This document shows positions 25,314 through 34,059 of a DNA stretch of 64,000 nucleotides, piece by piece (position 1 is the stretch's first letter; every line of letters starts with the position of its first letter). A model generated the notes under the pieces. It did no database searches, was not told where the DNA came from, and was given only the letters and a program-made list of their open reading frames with translations. The position numbers and the translations under genes are program-made. Source of the stretch: Granulosicoccus sp047634635 (GTDB lineage: Bacteria > Pseudomonadota > Gammaproteobacteria > Granulosicoccales > Granulosicoccaceae); contig JBLIIE010000002.1 in the NCBI GenBank assembly GCA_047634635.1, positions 24,149 through 88,148 on the forward strand, read 5' to 3'.

Positions 25314-25967
25314 CTAATTTGTGGTTGATATCTCGTTTGTATTGTCAAAAATGTGCACCTGAGCGTGTTGAATAAGAATAATAGTCTTGGCATCCACAAT
25401 TTTACCACTACGAATCATTTCAACAGCTTCTACAAAATCTATTTCCAACACCTCAATATCTTCTCCTTCCTCCTCGAGCCCCCCCCCTGATCCTGTACGT
25501 TTTGCATTGTCGTAAGGTGCGGTAAAATAGTAGAGCTGTTCGGTTACAGAACCGGGAGATGCAAAAGCTTTGAACAATAACGTCGGATCACCAATAAGAA
25601 AACCTGTTTCCTGCTCGGTTTCCTCACGAATAGTTTCATAGGGATTATCAGCCTCAATGATCCCCGCTGGCACCTCCAGCAGAAACCCATCTCCATCAAT
25701 GACCCATGCTGGAAACCGGAATTGTTTGGTCAAAACGATTGACCGCGTATCAAGACTATAGAGCAGTATCGCAGCGCCATGTCCTCGATGGTAAATTTCC
25801 CTGCTCTGCGTCTGCCACACACCATCCGAACGTAAATAGTCAAACTCAACGTCCTCTAGTTTCGCCCATCGATTTGACAACAATTCACGGTGATTTACTT
25901 TAATCCTGTCAGTTTTCGACAAATCTTCAGGATTTGTTGTTTTCTTTGCACTCATCGCATCGACCAT
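25314..25967 (-). CDS. NUDIX hydrolase, NudK/ADP-ribose pyrophosphatase-like
   Basis: 217-residue nucleoside-diphosphate-sugar pyrophosphatase candidate. The NudK-type box is visible as AGIIEADNPYETIREETEQE then TGF, preceded by LEVPAG. Compared with the NudK pattern, one of the two adjacent metal-binding glutamates (the first of the EE pair) is glutamine here, so catalytic efficiency is uncertain. The stretch FASPGSVTEQLYYF fits ADP-ribose/GDP-mannose hydrolases. It is divergent from the CpxP-like gene; the shared region holds the tandem-repeat operator candidate. Confidence 0.85.
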   Translation of the reverse strand: MVDAMSAKKTTNPEDLSKTDRIKVNHRELLSNRWAKLEDVEFDYLRSDGVWQTQSREIYHRGHGAAILLYSLDTRSIVLTKQFRFPAWVIDGDGFLLEVPAGIIEADNPYETIREETEQETGFLIGDPTLLFKAFASPGSVTEQLYYFTAPYDNAKRTGSGGGLEEEGEDIEVLEIDFVEAVEMIRSGKIVDAKTIILIQHAQVHIFDNTNEISTTN

Positions 25968-25994
25968 TCTTGATTACACAAGCCTTATTGTGTC

Positions 25995-26014
25995 CTGTTA
26001 CAAGCTGTTACAGG
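25995..26014. promoter_or_regulatory. Tandem 10-bp repeat, CpxR/OmpR-type operator candidate
   Basis: CTGTTACAAG directly followed by CTGTTACAGG. On the minus strand this reads GTAAC-N5-GTAAC, close to the CpxR box GTAAA-N5-GTAAA, with the 10-bp period expected for an OmpR-family dimer. It lies about 80 bp before the CpxP/Spy-like gene and 28 bp upstream of the divergent NUDIX start. Confidence 0.55.
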
Positions 26015-26093
26015 CTGATGCATGTGTGAAATATTTCTCGAAGTGTGAGCCCCAATAATGCAATTCAAGTTCGTAACATCAAGAAATAAAACA

Positions 26094-26525
26094 ATGAAAC
26101 CTATTAAAACAATCATCCTGGGCACTCTGATTATCGGAACTACCGCACTCGGCGCTTCAGTTTACGCAAACCGAGATAGCGACCGATTTCAGGACCGTAT
26201 GCTCGAACGGGTCAGCAACCGACTGGAATTGAATGATACCCAAATTATGGCACTAAACGGATTCGCTGACGAACTGAAGGAAACTCGAGACCTTATGAGA
26301 GGCGACTACGACACTATGCGTACCAAAATGAGAAGCCTGGTCAGCTCGAGCACATTCGATCAGGGAAAGGCACTAAGTATGATTAACGACAGAGCCGCGG
26401 CGTTACAGAACAATGCTCCTGAACTTGTTGCGGCGGCTGCCGTATTCTTCGATGGCCTGGACTCATCCCAAAAGAAGAAGATCAATGAGCTTGCTGCAAA
26501 GATGCACAAGGGTCACCGAGACTAA
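26094..26525 (+). CDS. Periplasmic CpxP/Spy-like stress protein
   Basis: From the ATG at 26094 the product has 143 residues with a signal peptide (MKPIKTIILGTLIIGTTALG, cleavage near SVYA). The mature part is helical and charged, with a LELNDTQ segment that matches the LTxxQ-type motif of the CpxP/Spy family, and it ends in a basic His-rich tail (KMHKGHRD). Such proteins are periplasmic chaperones or feedback inhibitors of Cpx-type kinases. Position directly before the response regulator and kinase genes supports a CpxP-like role. An in-frame ATG at 26058 would give an unlikely long n-region. Confidence 0.75.
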   Translation: MKPIKTIILGTLIIGTTALGASVYANRDSDRFQDRMLERVSNRLELNDTQIMALNGFADELKETRDLMRGDYDTMRTKMRSLVSSSTFDQGKALSMINDRAAALQNNAPELVAAAAVFFDGLDSSQKKKINELAAKMHKGHRD

Positions 26526-26573
26526 CCAGAGAAGCTAATGGTGAGAATTCATCCTGTGAGTTAAGCTAATTTA

Positions 26574-27278
26574 ATGTATTCCGTACTGCTCATTGACGAT
26601 GATGGAAAGCTGGCAGAAGTGCTAAGCGAATACTGTGCGAAATTCGGAATTCGCATAGAACCTGCGCTTCTGCCCAGCCGCGGCTTTGAGAAACTGGAAA
26701 AACAAAGCTTCGATGCCATCATTCTGGACGTAATGCTTCCAGAAATGGATGGATTTGAAGTCTGCAAAAAACTTCGGCAATCTACCGATATACCCATCAT
26801 CATGCTAACTGCGCGTGGGGACGTGACAGACCGCATCGTCGGACTCGAACTTGGTGCAGACGACTACCTACCCAAGCCTTTCGACCCAAGAGAACTCGTG
26901 GCACGTCTACAGGTAAATATTAAACGGCATAAAAACAGCAGTACGGCACTCACTGATCCAGCGATCGAAAACTTATACTTCGAAGGGTTATCAATTCACA
27001 CTCTGCAGCGCAAAGTCGATGTCAATGATTCCAGTGTAGATCTCACGACAATGGAATATTCCCTGTTATTACTGCTAGGTAGTTCACCAGGCAAGGCCTA
27101 TACACGCGATCAGATACTGGCCAAATTAAAAGGCACCGAAGTCGAGCTATTCTCGCGCTCCGTCGACATTCTGGTTAGCAGGCTCAGAGCTAAATTAAAG
27201 CCGCTGCAAGTTATTCACACTATTCACGGCGCAGGCTACACGTTTGTTCTGCAACCAAAGTCAAAGACATCAGGATGA
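26574..27278 (+). CDS. OmpR-family response regulator, CpxR-like
   Basis: 234 residues: receiver domain with the acidic pocket DDD at 8-10, phospho-acceptor D52 (IILDVMLPEMDG), conserved Thr in MLTARGD and Lys in LPKPFDPREL; winged-helix DNA-binding domain from about residue 135 (VDLTTMEYSLLLLLGSSPG, RSVDILVSRLRAKL). It overlaps the kinase gene by four bases. With the CpxP-like gene upstream it forms a complete envelope-stress module, though cognate specificity to the Cpx family is inferred from gene order and receiver sequence. Confidence 0.92.
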   Translation: MYSVLLIDDDGKLAEVLSEYCAKFGIRIEPALLPSRGFEKLEKQSFDAIILDVMLPEMDGFEVCKKLRQSTDIPIIMLTARGDVTDRIVGLELGADDYLPKPFDPRELVARLQVNIKRHKNSSTALTDPAIENLYFEGLSIHTLQRKVDVNDSSVDLTTMEYSLLLLLGSSPGKAYTRDQILAKLKGTEVELFSRSVDILVSRLRAKLKPLQVIHTIHGAGYTFVLQPKSKTSG

Positions 27279-28651
27279 AGTATTTTTCTTCATCACTATC
27301 ACTGCGCTTACTGAGCATTTTCATTGCCACAGCGGCACTGCTGTTTATGATTCTGGTTGCTGCATTTTCATCTGGTATGAATGGTCAATGGCGACGCTCA
27401 ATACAACCACATCTCGTCCAATATGTTGAATACGTACAACAGGATTTAGGTAGCCCTCCAATACCCAACCGAGCTGACGCCTTGTCTGCGCGACTACTGG
27501 TTGATATTTATATCTATGAAAACAATCTGTTCATTTACTCGACAAATGGACAAACCCTGAAAGTAGACGATCTCACCTTTGTCTCTGTAACGCGACGAAT
27601 ATCCTCTTCAGATAGAAAAATGAATTCCAGGCTAAACCTAGATGCGTATATTTCAAATCACAGTAATGAACGCAAACGTATTTTACGTATTGATCAAAAA
27701 GGCTTCTCAGTTTACTACGACCTACAGAATCTCGGACCCAGACAAAGGCATTTATCAGGGTACTTCAACGAACTTCTTTTAGCATTGGTAGGCTTAGCGA
27801 TTGTGCTTACAGGCAGCTACTTCGCCATAAGGCAACAGCTCCTCCCAATTCGCCAAATTCAAAAAAGCGTGAAACGCATGTCCAATGCTGAGCTGGAGCA
27901 CAGGATTAATCGATCAGGCAGTAGCGACCTAGATGTGTTGTCACAGAGCATTGATAGTATGGCTGATCGATTGCAAGCTTTACTGGATGCTAAGCGCCAA
28001 CTGCTGATGGCTTTAAGTCATGAATTAAGATCTCCGGTGACGCGTGCGCGCATTACTACAGAGCTGTTGGAAGAAACGAGGCACAAAGAAAGACTACTCG
28101 ATGATCTTCAAAATATGGAAAGAATCATCAACGACATCATGGAATCGGAGCGGCTACAAAGCAGCCATGCAGTACTGAACAAACAATCTGTAAATTTATA
28201 CTTTATCTTGTCAGACGAATTGAACCGGCTCTGCCCAGGTGTAACGCTGACGAGCTCAAAAAATATATCTGGATATCATATAGAAGCAGATGAGGCCAGA
28301 CTCCGAATCGTATTCCGCAATCTTCTCCTAAACGCTATTCAACATGGCACATTGAACTCAGAAAAACCCAAAATTGAAGCCGCTCTGACCGATGAGTCAG
28401 AGTTTCTTGAAATAGTAATACGAGATCACGGGGTCGGCATTCTTCCAAATCAGTTGAAGTACGTAGCTGATCCTTTCTATCGGCCCGACCCTTCGCGTAG
28501 CAGAAACACCGGTGGATTTGGCATGGGTTTGACGCTAGCTAAACTGATTACTGAGGCTCACGCAGGCACAATGAAAATTGAAAGCTACCCAGATATTGAA
28601 CCTGGAACTCGTATCACTATCTGTCTACCACGAGTAAGTAAGCAACCTTAA
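27275..28651 (+). CDS. Sensor histidine kinase, CpxA-like
   Basis: 458-residue inner-membrane kinase. TM1 at residues ~10-30, a periplasmic sensor of about 130 residues, TM2 (LLLALVGLAIVLTGSYF), HAMP linker, HisKA with the phospho-histidine H249 in ALSHELRSPVTRARI, and an HATPase domain with N box NLLLNAIQHG, G1 DHGVGI and G2 GGFGMGLTLAKL. Translated with the response regulator (ATGA overlap). The periplasmic domain is the presumed partner of the CpxP-like protein. Confidence 0.93.
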   Translation: MKYFSSSLSLRLLSIFIATAALLFMILVAAFSSGMNGQWRRSIQPHLVQYVEYVQQDLGSPPIPNRADALSARLLVDIYIYENNLFIYSTNGQTLKVDDLTFVSVTRRISSSDRKMNSRLNLDAYISNHSNERKRILRIDQKGFSVYYDLQNLGPRQRHLSGYFNELLLALVGLAIVLTGSYFAIRQQLLPIRQIQKSVKRMSNAELEHRINRSGSSDLDVLSQSIDSMADRLQALLDAKRQLLMALSHELRSPVTRARITTELLEETRHKERLLDDLQNMERIINDIMESERLQSSHAVLNKQSVNLYFILSDELNRLCPGVTLTSSKNISGYHIEADEARLRIVFRNLLLNAIQHGTLNSEKPKIEAALTDESEFLEIVIRDHGVGILPNQLKYVADPFYRPDPSRSRNTGGFGMGLTLAKLITEAHAGTMKIESYPDIEPGTRITICLPRVSKQP

Positions 28652-28685
28652 TTTGCCAAATGCCTTTCACAGATCTAACCAAATC

Positions 28686-28850
28686 TCAAGCTTGGTTAGA
28701 GAGCACTTCTGGACGCCTTCGAGCCATAAGCGAAATAGCCTGAACCAGATAGATTACTGCCACTCTAAGCACCTTGGCCAGTTCGATATATATAAAATTC
28801 AGTAAAGCGAAAAAAACCAGACCACCGGCATTGACGGTTATGGCACCCAA
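28686..28850 (-). CDS. Candidate small membrane protein coupled to the DMT transporter
   Basis: Starting at a TTG 11 bases after the stop of the EamA gene, a 54-residue frame runs MGAITVNAGGLVFFALLNF then a second hydrophobic stretch (LRVAVIYLVQAISLM) and a basic tail RRRPEVLSNQA. The amino-acid composition is that of a real membrane protein, but no Shine-Dalgarno sequence precedes the TTG. A 9-bp inverted repeat (TCTAACCAA at 28674-28682 with 28692-28700) overlaps its end and may be a terminator. It could also be the remnant of a longer gene. Confidence 0.3.
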   Translation of the reverse strand: MGAITVNAGGLVFFALLNFIYIELAKVLRVAVIYLVQAISLMARRRPEVLSNQA

Positions 28851-28861
28851 TAAAGTGAAGT

Positions 28862-29809
28862 CTAGTAATTTTCAACAATATGATTCTTTCTACGAGCTTG
28901 CCACTGGGGTACCAGTTCAACACTTAACACCGCAATCAGTATGAGTGCACAGCCTAAGAAACCTATGACGGAGATTTTTTCACTCAGGAAAATAAACGCA
29001 AACAAGGCAGCAAAAGGTGCTTCGACTGAAAGAAATATTGCAGCCTGGGGTGCACTTGTATAACGCTGTCCAATAACCTGAATGGTAAAGGCAAAACCAC
29101 TGGCAAATATACCTGCGTAGAGAATCTGCGGCGCCGCTTCCAGAATGCCACTCCACTCAATTGGCTCAATCACCAGCGCCACGAGCAGTGCAAGAAGTGC
29201 GGTGATTGTAAACTGTATTTGAGATAGGGCCAAGGGCCTGCCAGATTCTCCTGCAAACCGGGCAATCAGCACAACTTGAAGCCCCCAGAACATGGCACTA
29301 AATATGGTCAGAATATCTCCTTTGACAAGCTGCCCAAGCGCCCCACCCGATAAGAAATAGATCCCCAAGAGCGAGAGAAGTGCAGCCACCCACGTCATTG
29401 GATGCGGATGACTACGATAAAGTAGCACCCCCAACACAGGTGTAAAAACCACATACAATCCCGTTAGAAAACCTGAATTGGTGACGCTGGTTGTCAATAG
29501 ACCTACCTGCTGTGTCGCCATACCTGCAAACAGACACAAGCCGATAACAACAAACTTTAAGCAATTGCGGACCCCAAGTCCACAGCCTGCAGAAAGTTGC
29601 GAATCTTTGTCAGCGCTATTTGCCGCAAAGCGTTGTCTGCGTGACTCGAGCAACGTCAATGGCAGAATGACTAGGGATGCAACAGCGAATCGTAGGGCAA
29701 TAAACAAATAGGGACCAATTGAATCCATCGCGCTGGACTGCGCAACAAACCCCATTCCCCAGATAGCACCCGCAAGCAGTAATAGAAGGTTTGCATGTGA
29801 GCGTTTCAT
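28862..29809 (-). CDS. EamA/DMT-family transporter
   Basis: 315-residue inner-membrane protein with two five-helix EamA repeats: the first opens LLLLAGAIWGMGFVAQSSAM, the second around GDILTIFSAMFWGLQVVLIA. The end of repeat two has the usual SVEAPFAALFAFIFLSEKI block. Such proteins export metabolites or drugs; no substrate can be inferred. It converges with the sensor kinase gene. Confidence 0.9.
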   Translation of the reverse strand: MKRSHANLLLLLAGAIWGMGFVAQSSAMDSIGPYLFIALRFAVASLVILPLTLLESRRQRFAANSADKDSQLSAGCGLGVRNCLKFVVIGLCLFAGMATQQVGLLTTSVTNSGFLTGLYVVFTPVLGVLLYRSHPHPMTWVAALLSLLGIYFLSGGALGQLVKGDILTIFSAMFWGLQVVLIARFAGESGRPLALSQIQFTITALLALLVALVIEPIEWSGILEAAPQILYAGIFASGFAFTIQVIGQRYTSAPQAAIFLSVEAPFAALFAFIFLSEKISVIGFLGCALILIAVLSVELVPQWQARRKNHIVENY

Positions 29810-29944
29810 CGAAGGATACCGGGACTGTCTATTTTTTAGCCATTGAAGACCTAACGACCCACAAGCTTAACGTAAAATCACACAGTTTCCATGGATGAAA
29901 CGTAGAATGGATATCTACTTGCCCGCTCTTGTTTATTAATACAT

Positions 29945-31135
29945 ATGCCTCTCAGCCGACTATCCCCCCGCACTCAGCAAAAGGGATTAACAGCACGCAA
30001 AAATAAATCAGGCCGCTCTGGCAATTACGCCTGTGATACTAGGAGTCGTCACTTAGGTCTTTGGGAAGCCATTCGACTTACCCGTGAAGAACTGGGCAAT
30101 TGGATGTCTTTGTCGACGTACATCGATAAATTATTTCGCGAGTCGATAGTTCCTCGAGAACAGCGGATTACAAACGCACTTGGCAGACTGACTGGCTCGC
30201 TGATCAATCACTTCGACAACCCGGAAAGAGATGATGCAGAACGCTCTCTGCTCGGCTTATGGATTATTCAGAACATCGACACATTGAACAATCATCCGTT
30301 CGCCACTGACGCTGAACGCCGTGATCTACTAACTCGGTTCAGTGGAATCCTAGACGATGATGACCCTATCGAAGGTCAATTGATCAGACTATTGCGACCC
30401 CACACGGCGGCAGTAGCCAACAAAGCCGAGGTAATAGATGATGACGAAGAACCCGAAGAACCGGTATTTGATTTTGGATGGCATAAAAAAACCTCCCCAG
30501 CAAATGGCAACAGCAAGAATAATTCCAAGGGCGCTGCTAAGCCTGCTTCGAATGCCAAACCGAATGATGACATCGAAAACGATGCTGATTCTATAGATCC
30601 AGCCCTGCTCGATGAAAAGATAAAGAAATCTCAGAAGAGCCTTTCCGTGGATCGCTTATTCCGCCAGCTGGCGAAAGTACTCCATCCTGATCGAGAACAG
30701 AATGAAACACTGAAAGCTGAGAAGCATTTACTAATGAGCCAATGCCTCGAAGCGCGTCAGAAAAAAGATATCGATGCGCTGCTGCAACTTTACTGCGAGC
30801 ATGTTGGTGATCTTCCAGAAGACTTGACAGATACAAGCCATCAGGAATTGATTTCAGCTTTAGAATTGCAACTTAAACTGGTCCAACGGGAACTGCTTCA
30901 ACAACGTTTTGGGGATGCCCTGCTGACACAAATTGTTGAGCGCTATACTGATTCAAACAATCAGCGAATGGAGGCGAAAGTGGCACTTCACGCGAAGGAA
31001 CTTGATCAGGAAATCAGGCAGAACGAGGCCACGATCGAGCGCCTCGATACTCACGCTGGATTAAAAATGGCCTTGAACAAACGTCGCTCGATCGAATTGG
31101 ATCGCATGACCATCGATGAAATTACCGGCAGCTAA
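29945..31135 (+). CDS. J-domain-like protein with an internal HPD motif
   Basis: 396 residues. The segment LSVDRLFRQLAKVLHPDRE contains HPD (H247-D249), the DnaK-stimulating signature of J domains, flanked by helices of the expected type (KHLLMSQCLEARQKKD, resembling helix III of a J domain). The first 150 residues are unrecognised, with an acidic low-complexity linker (DDDEEPEEP) before the J-like region. The C-terminal ~100 residues are predicted coiled coil (LDQEIRQNEATIERL). A DnaK co-chaperone role is likely but the client is unknown. No DnaK partner gene is nearby. Confidence 0.75.
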   Translation: MPLSRLSPRTQQKGLTARKNKSGRSGNYACDTRSRHLGLWEAIRLTREELGNWMSLSTYIDKLFRESIVPREQRITNALGRLTGSLINHFDNPERDDAERSLLGLWIIQNIDTLNNHPFATDAERRDLLTRFSGILDDDDPIEGQLIRLLRPHTAAVANKAEVIDDDEEPEEPVFDFGWHKKTSPANGNSKNNSKGAAKPASNAKPNDDIENDADSIDPALLDEKIKKSQKSLSVDRLFRQLAKVLHPDREQNETLKAEKHLLMSQCLEARQKKDIDALLQLYCEHVGDLPEDLTDTSHQELISALELQLKLVQRELLQQRFGDALLTQIVERYTDSNNQRMEAKVALHAKELDQEIRQNEATIERLDTHAGLKMALNKRRSIELDRMTIDEITGS

Positions 31136-31166
31136 TGATTAGCCTGCAACTGAATTGATAGTCAAG

Positions 31167-31805
31167 CTAAGACTTGATTTTAAGGGCCTGGATTTCTTCC
31201 ACGGCCATCCGGGCTATGTCATCTATGCCCTTGGCAACAGCCATGAAAAACACTCGACTGTCTGTATCAAAGCCAATGTGGCGAATACTAAAGGGAACCG
31301 CTTTCAGTAGTTTCCGTCCACTACCCGAGAGTAACAGAATCTGCCCTGTCATTTGAGCGCCTCCACCAGGCTCCCGCAATAACTTGTCGAAGGAGACCTC
31401 TACACGGGCCATCGGCTCATAGTCACGTGGCCATGGCTCTATTAGCACAGTTGCTTCAGTGTGCGCTCGAAGGCGATCTGAGAGCAGTCGTGTAATCGCC
31501 TCCTCAGGCTCCTCTGCCCATCGATTTCTATCGTCCTGATTGACAGTACCATCGTCCTTGAGACTCGCAATCTGGACATCAGAGGCATAGCCTGGCAGTT
31601 CCACCGGGCTCATTCCAAGCGATTTTATGCCCGACATTTTCGCCAGCTGAATAGTTCCGGCATCTACGTCGAAAGGCTCTAATAAATACAACTTCGGAGC
31701 TGGCCCACTACTGCATGCCGACATCATGAACAGACTGCACAACAACATGATCACAGTGCGTAATGGCACCCATTTACAACGAAACAATTTAGTCAGTGTC
31801 CGCAT
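31167..31805 (-). CDS. pqiC: PqiC-type auxiliary lipoprotein
   Basis: 212 residues with a lipoprotein signal (lipobox FMMSAC) and the ABC-type auxiliary lipoprotein (DUF330) start PKLYLLEPF. PqiC forms an outer-membrane-tethered ring that docks on the tip of the PqiB needle and completes the intermembrane lipid conduit. It starts three bases downstream of pqiB, and the order pqiA-pqiB-pqiC matches the E. coli operon. Confidence 0.88.
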   Translation of the reverse strand: MRTLTKLFRCKWVPLRTVIMLLCSLFMMSACSSGPAPKLYLLEPFDVDAGTIQLAKMSGIKSLGMSPVELPGYASDVQIASLKDDGTVNQDDRNRWAEEPEEAITRLLSDRLRAHTEATVLIEPWPRDYEPMARVEVSFDKLLREPGGGAQMTGQILLLSGSGRKLLKAVPFSIRHIGFDTDSRVFFMAVAKGIDDIARMAVEEIQALKIKS

Positions 31806-31808
31806 TCT

Positions 31809-33464
31809 CTATCGTCCTGTTAGCAAGGCACTGGGGTTCTCTTCCAGTAGTTCTGCGAAAGCTGCAATCGACTTCGCTGCGATACGAAGCTCTCTGGCAG
31901 CTGCCGATAATTCAATATATATTTCAGAATCTGGTGCCAGCCCTTCCAGCACATTGTTAGCGTTATTCGACGCAGTAGTGAGCGAACTCACCATAGCTGG
32001 AAGATTTTTCGTCGCATCGGCTATCGAGTTCATAGAGCTCGATATCTGTCCTGGCAAGCGCGCAATGTCTGGACTTGCCACCAACTGCCGAGTTTCCTGC
32101 AGTAATTCAGTGGCGGCAGTCACCAACGACTCCAGCGGTAGTTGAGACAGATTTTTTATGAGAGTTTCGACATCGGCGGTAACCGCTTCCACATTACTGG
32201 GAACAATGGGTAGCCCCGGATAGGGCTGACTGGAAAAATCTACCATCCCCTGCAACTCATCTGTATTACTGACGAGCTTAACGATTAACGAACCGGTTAG
32301 CAGATTGCCCGTTGCCAATTGAACACGCATTCCGTCAGCGACGAGCCAACTCACTCTTTCATACCATTCAGTCTGGGTGACCTCGTCAAGGCCCAGACGT
32401 CGTGGTTGAAATTGCAGCACCACCGTTGCGATGCTAGGCGACCCCGCCTTATCAGGCAGTTCAACCGATACGCTTGCCACTCTACCCACCGTCAAACCGT
32501 TATATTCAATCAGTGCACCATTGTGAAGCCCTTTCACCGAACCTTCAAACCGTGCCATCAAACGAAACTGTTGGTCGTCATCACCGTCGAATAGACTTTC
32601 ACGAGCCGCTTTTCTTGAATCAAATAACTTGAATTTTGTGCCGTCTACCTTGATTGCATTTGTGGTGTTGATTGGAGACTCAGTCTCGAATGCAATTCCA
32701 CCCGTAAACAAAGCCGCCACAGACTCGACTCGAACAGAAACACCGTCTGGCCCGATGGAGCCCTCCACGCCAGACACGCCATAAAACCGCGTGACAGGAT
32801 AAACGTTCTGGTGGTATGGCGCTTCTACAAATATGTCAAACAGCACTTGGCTTGCATCCTCTGAAAGCCGGCGTCGTTCAACTCGGCCTACTTCAATTTG
32901 TCGTAAAAAAACCGGTGAACCCACGTAGATGTAGCCTGCTTCATCAGCGCTCAACGTTAACCTGAGACCTGGGGTGCCTCGCGTAGTGAGCGGACGCTCG
33001 GCAAGACCCACGTACTCTGACTGGCGCTCACCCGGAATATCATCCCAGTCGACTTCAATGTAAGAACCTGACAACAAGGTTCCAAGACCTGATATTTCTG
33101 TCGTGTTGATGCGCGCATTAACTATCCAAAAGCGCGTGTTATCGTCTAGGTACGGGGACACTTGTGGATCCAGTCGAACGCTGACCTCCACGGAGTTGAG
33201 ATCCTCAGCCAATCTCACAGCCTCGACTCTACCCACATCAACATCATTGCGACGAACTCTGGTTTCGCCGGCAATGACCCCACCCGCCTTGCCAAATCGA
33301 ATTTCGACCAAAGGGCCACGCTCTATATAGGCCTGCCACAAAACCCATCCTGCAAAGACTAGAGCTGCAACTGGCAATAACCACGCAAACGATACCCGAG
33401 AGGATAGATAGGACGCTCGTTCAACGCGGGATGTTGCAGGTACGTGATCAGAACTTGAGGGCAT
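31809..33464 (-). CDS. pqiB: PqiB, MCE-domain intermembrane transport protein
   Basis: 551 residues; single N-terminal TM helix (FAWLLPVAALVFAGWVLW) then three MCE domains, each recognisable by its opening (GPLVEIRFGKAGGVIAGETR near 50; TRGTPGLRLTLSADEAGYI; RLMARFEGSVKGLHNGALIE), and a long C-terminal coiled region that builds the hydrophobic needle. It bridges the periplasm for lipid transport. Length matches E. coli PqiB (546). Confidence 0.95.
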   Translation of the reverse strand: MPSSSDHVPATSRVERASYLSSRVSFAWLLPVAALVFAGWVLWQAYIERGPLVEIRFGKAGGVIAGETRVRRNDVDVGRVEAVRLAEDLNSVEVSVRLDPQVSPYLDDNTRFWIVNARINTTEISGLGTLLSGSYIEVDWDDIPGERQSEYVGLAERPLTTRGTPGLRLTLSADEAGYIYVGSPVFLRQIEVGRVERRRLSEDASQVLFDIFVEAPYHQNVYPVTRFYGVSGVEGSIGPDGVSVRVESVAALFTGGIAFETESPINTTNAIKVDGTKFKLFDSRKAARESLFDGDDDQQFRLMARFEGSVKGLHNGALIEYNGLTVGRVASVSVELPDKAGSPSIATVVLQFQPRRLGLDEVTQTEWYERVSWLVADGMRVQLATGNLLTGSLIVKLVSNTDELQGMVDFSSQPYPGLPIVPSNVEAVTADVETLIKNLSQLPLESLVTAATELLQETRQLVASPDIARLPGQISSSMNSIADATKNLPAMVSSLTTASNNANNVLEGLAPDSEIYIELSAAARELRIAAKSIAAFAELLEENPSALLTGR

Positions 33465-33465
33465 A

Positions 33466-34059
33466 TTATTTGGCGTCCCAAAGCAGTCGAGGGTCGAGAG
33501 AGCTTGCCGCTAGCATCGTGAATACCACGGAGAGTGCGAAGGCGTTAATGCCCACCCCTGGAAGGATAGTAAGAATTGCGCCTAGTTGTATCAATGCAGC
33601 CAGAACAGCCACAACAAACACGTCAATCATGGACCATCGACCAATGACTTCGGTAAGACTATGTAATCGATGGCGGGTGTGTAAAGACATATTCCATCGA
33701 AAATGCAAGCTCAGCGCCAGCCCTGAAATAATCACAAATTTTGCCACTGGAATGCAGATGCTAGCAAAAAAAATAATAAATGCCACCACATAGCTACCGC
33801 TATCGGCTAACGAGATGATTCCGCTAAAGATTGTGTCTGATGTATCGCCACTAAATGATCTTGTCAGCATAATTGGAAATACGTTAGCTGGGATATACGC
33901 CAGTAATCCGACGATTAAAAACGCCCATGTTCTCTGCAAGCTATGCCGCCTTCGCGATCTAACCGTTGCACCACATCTACGACATGAAGCATTGTCGGAT
34001 ATCGGCTGAAGAATTCCACAAGCGATACATGCTTTCAAACCAGCTTGCAGAGCACTCAC
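33466..34059 (-). CDS. pqiA: PqiA-domain membrane protein, second half
   Basis: 197 residues: a zinc-ribbon-like start (CIACGILQPISDNASCRRCG) and four TM helices of the PqiA domain, including FLIVGLLAYIPANVFPIMLT with the conserved PANVFP-type motif. It corresponds to the C-terminal half of E. coli PqiA. The start overlaps the stop of the first PqiA gene by four bases, and pqiB follows after one base, so all four genes are one translational unit. Confidence 0.9.
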   Translation of the reverse strand: MSALQAGLKACIACGILQPISDNASCRRCGATVRSRRRHSLQRTWAFLIVGLLAYIPANVFPIMLTRSFSGDTSDTIFSGIISLADSGSYVVAFIIFFASICIPVAKFVIISGLALSLHFRWNMSLHTRHRLHSLTEVIGRWSMIDVFVVAVLAALIQLGAILTILPGVGINAFALSVVFTMLAASSLDPRLLWDAK

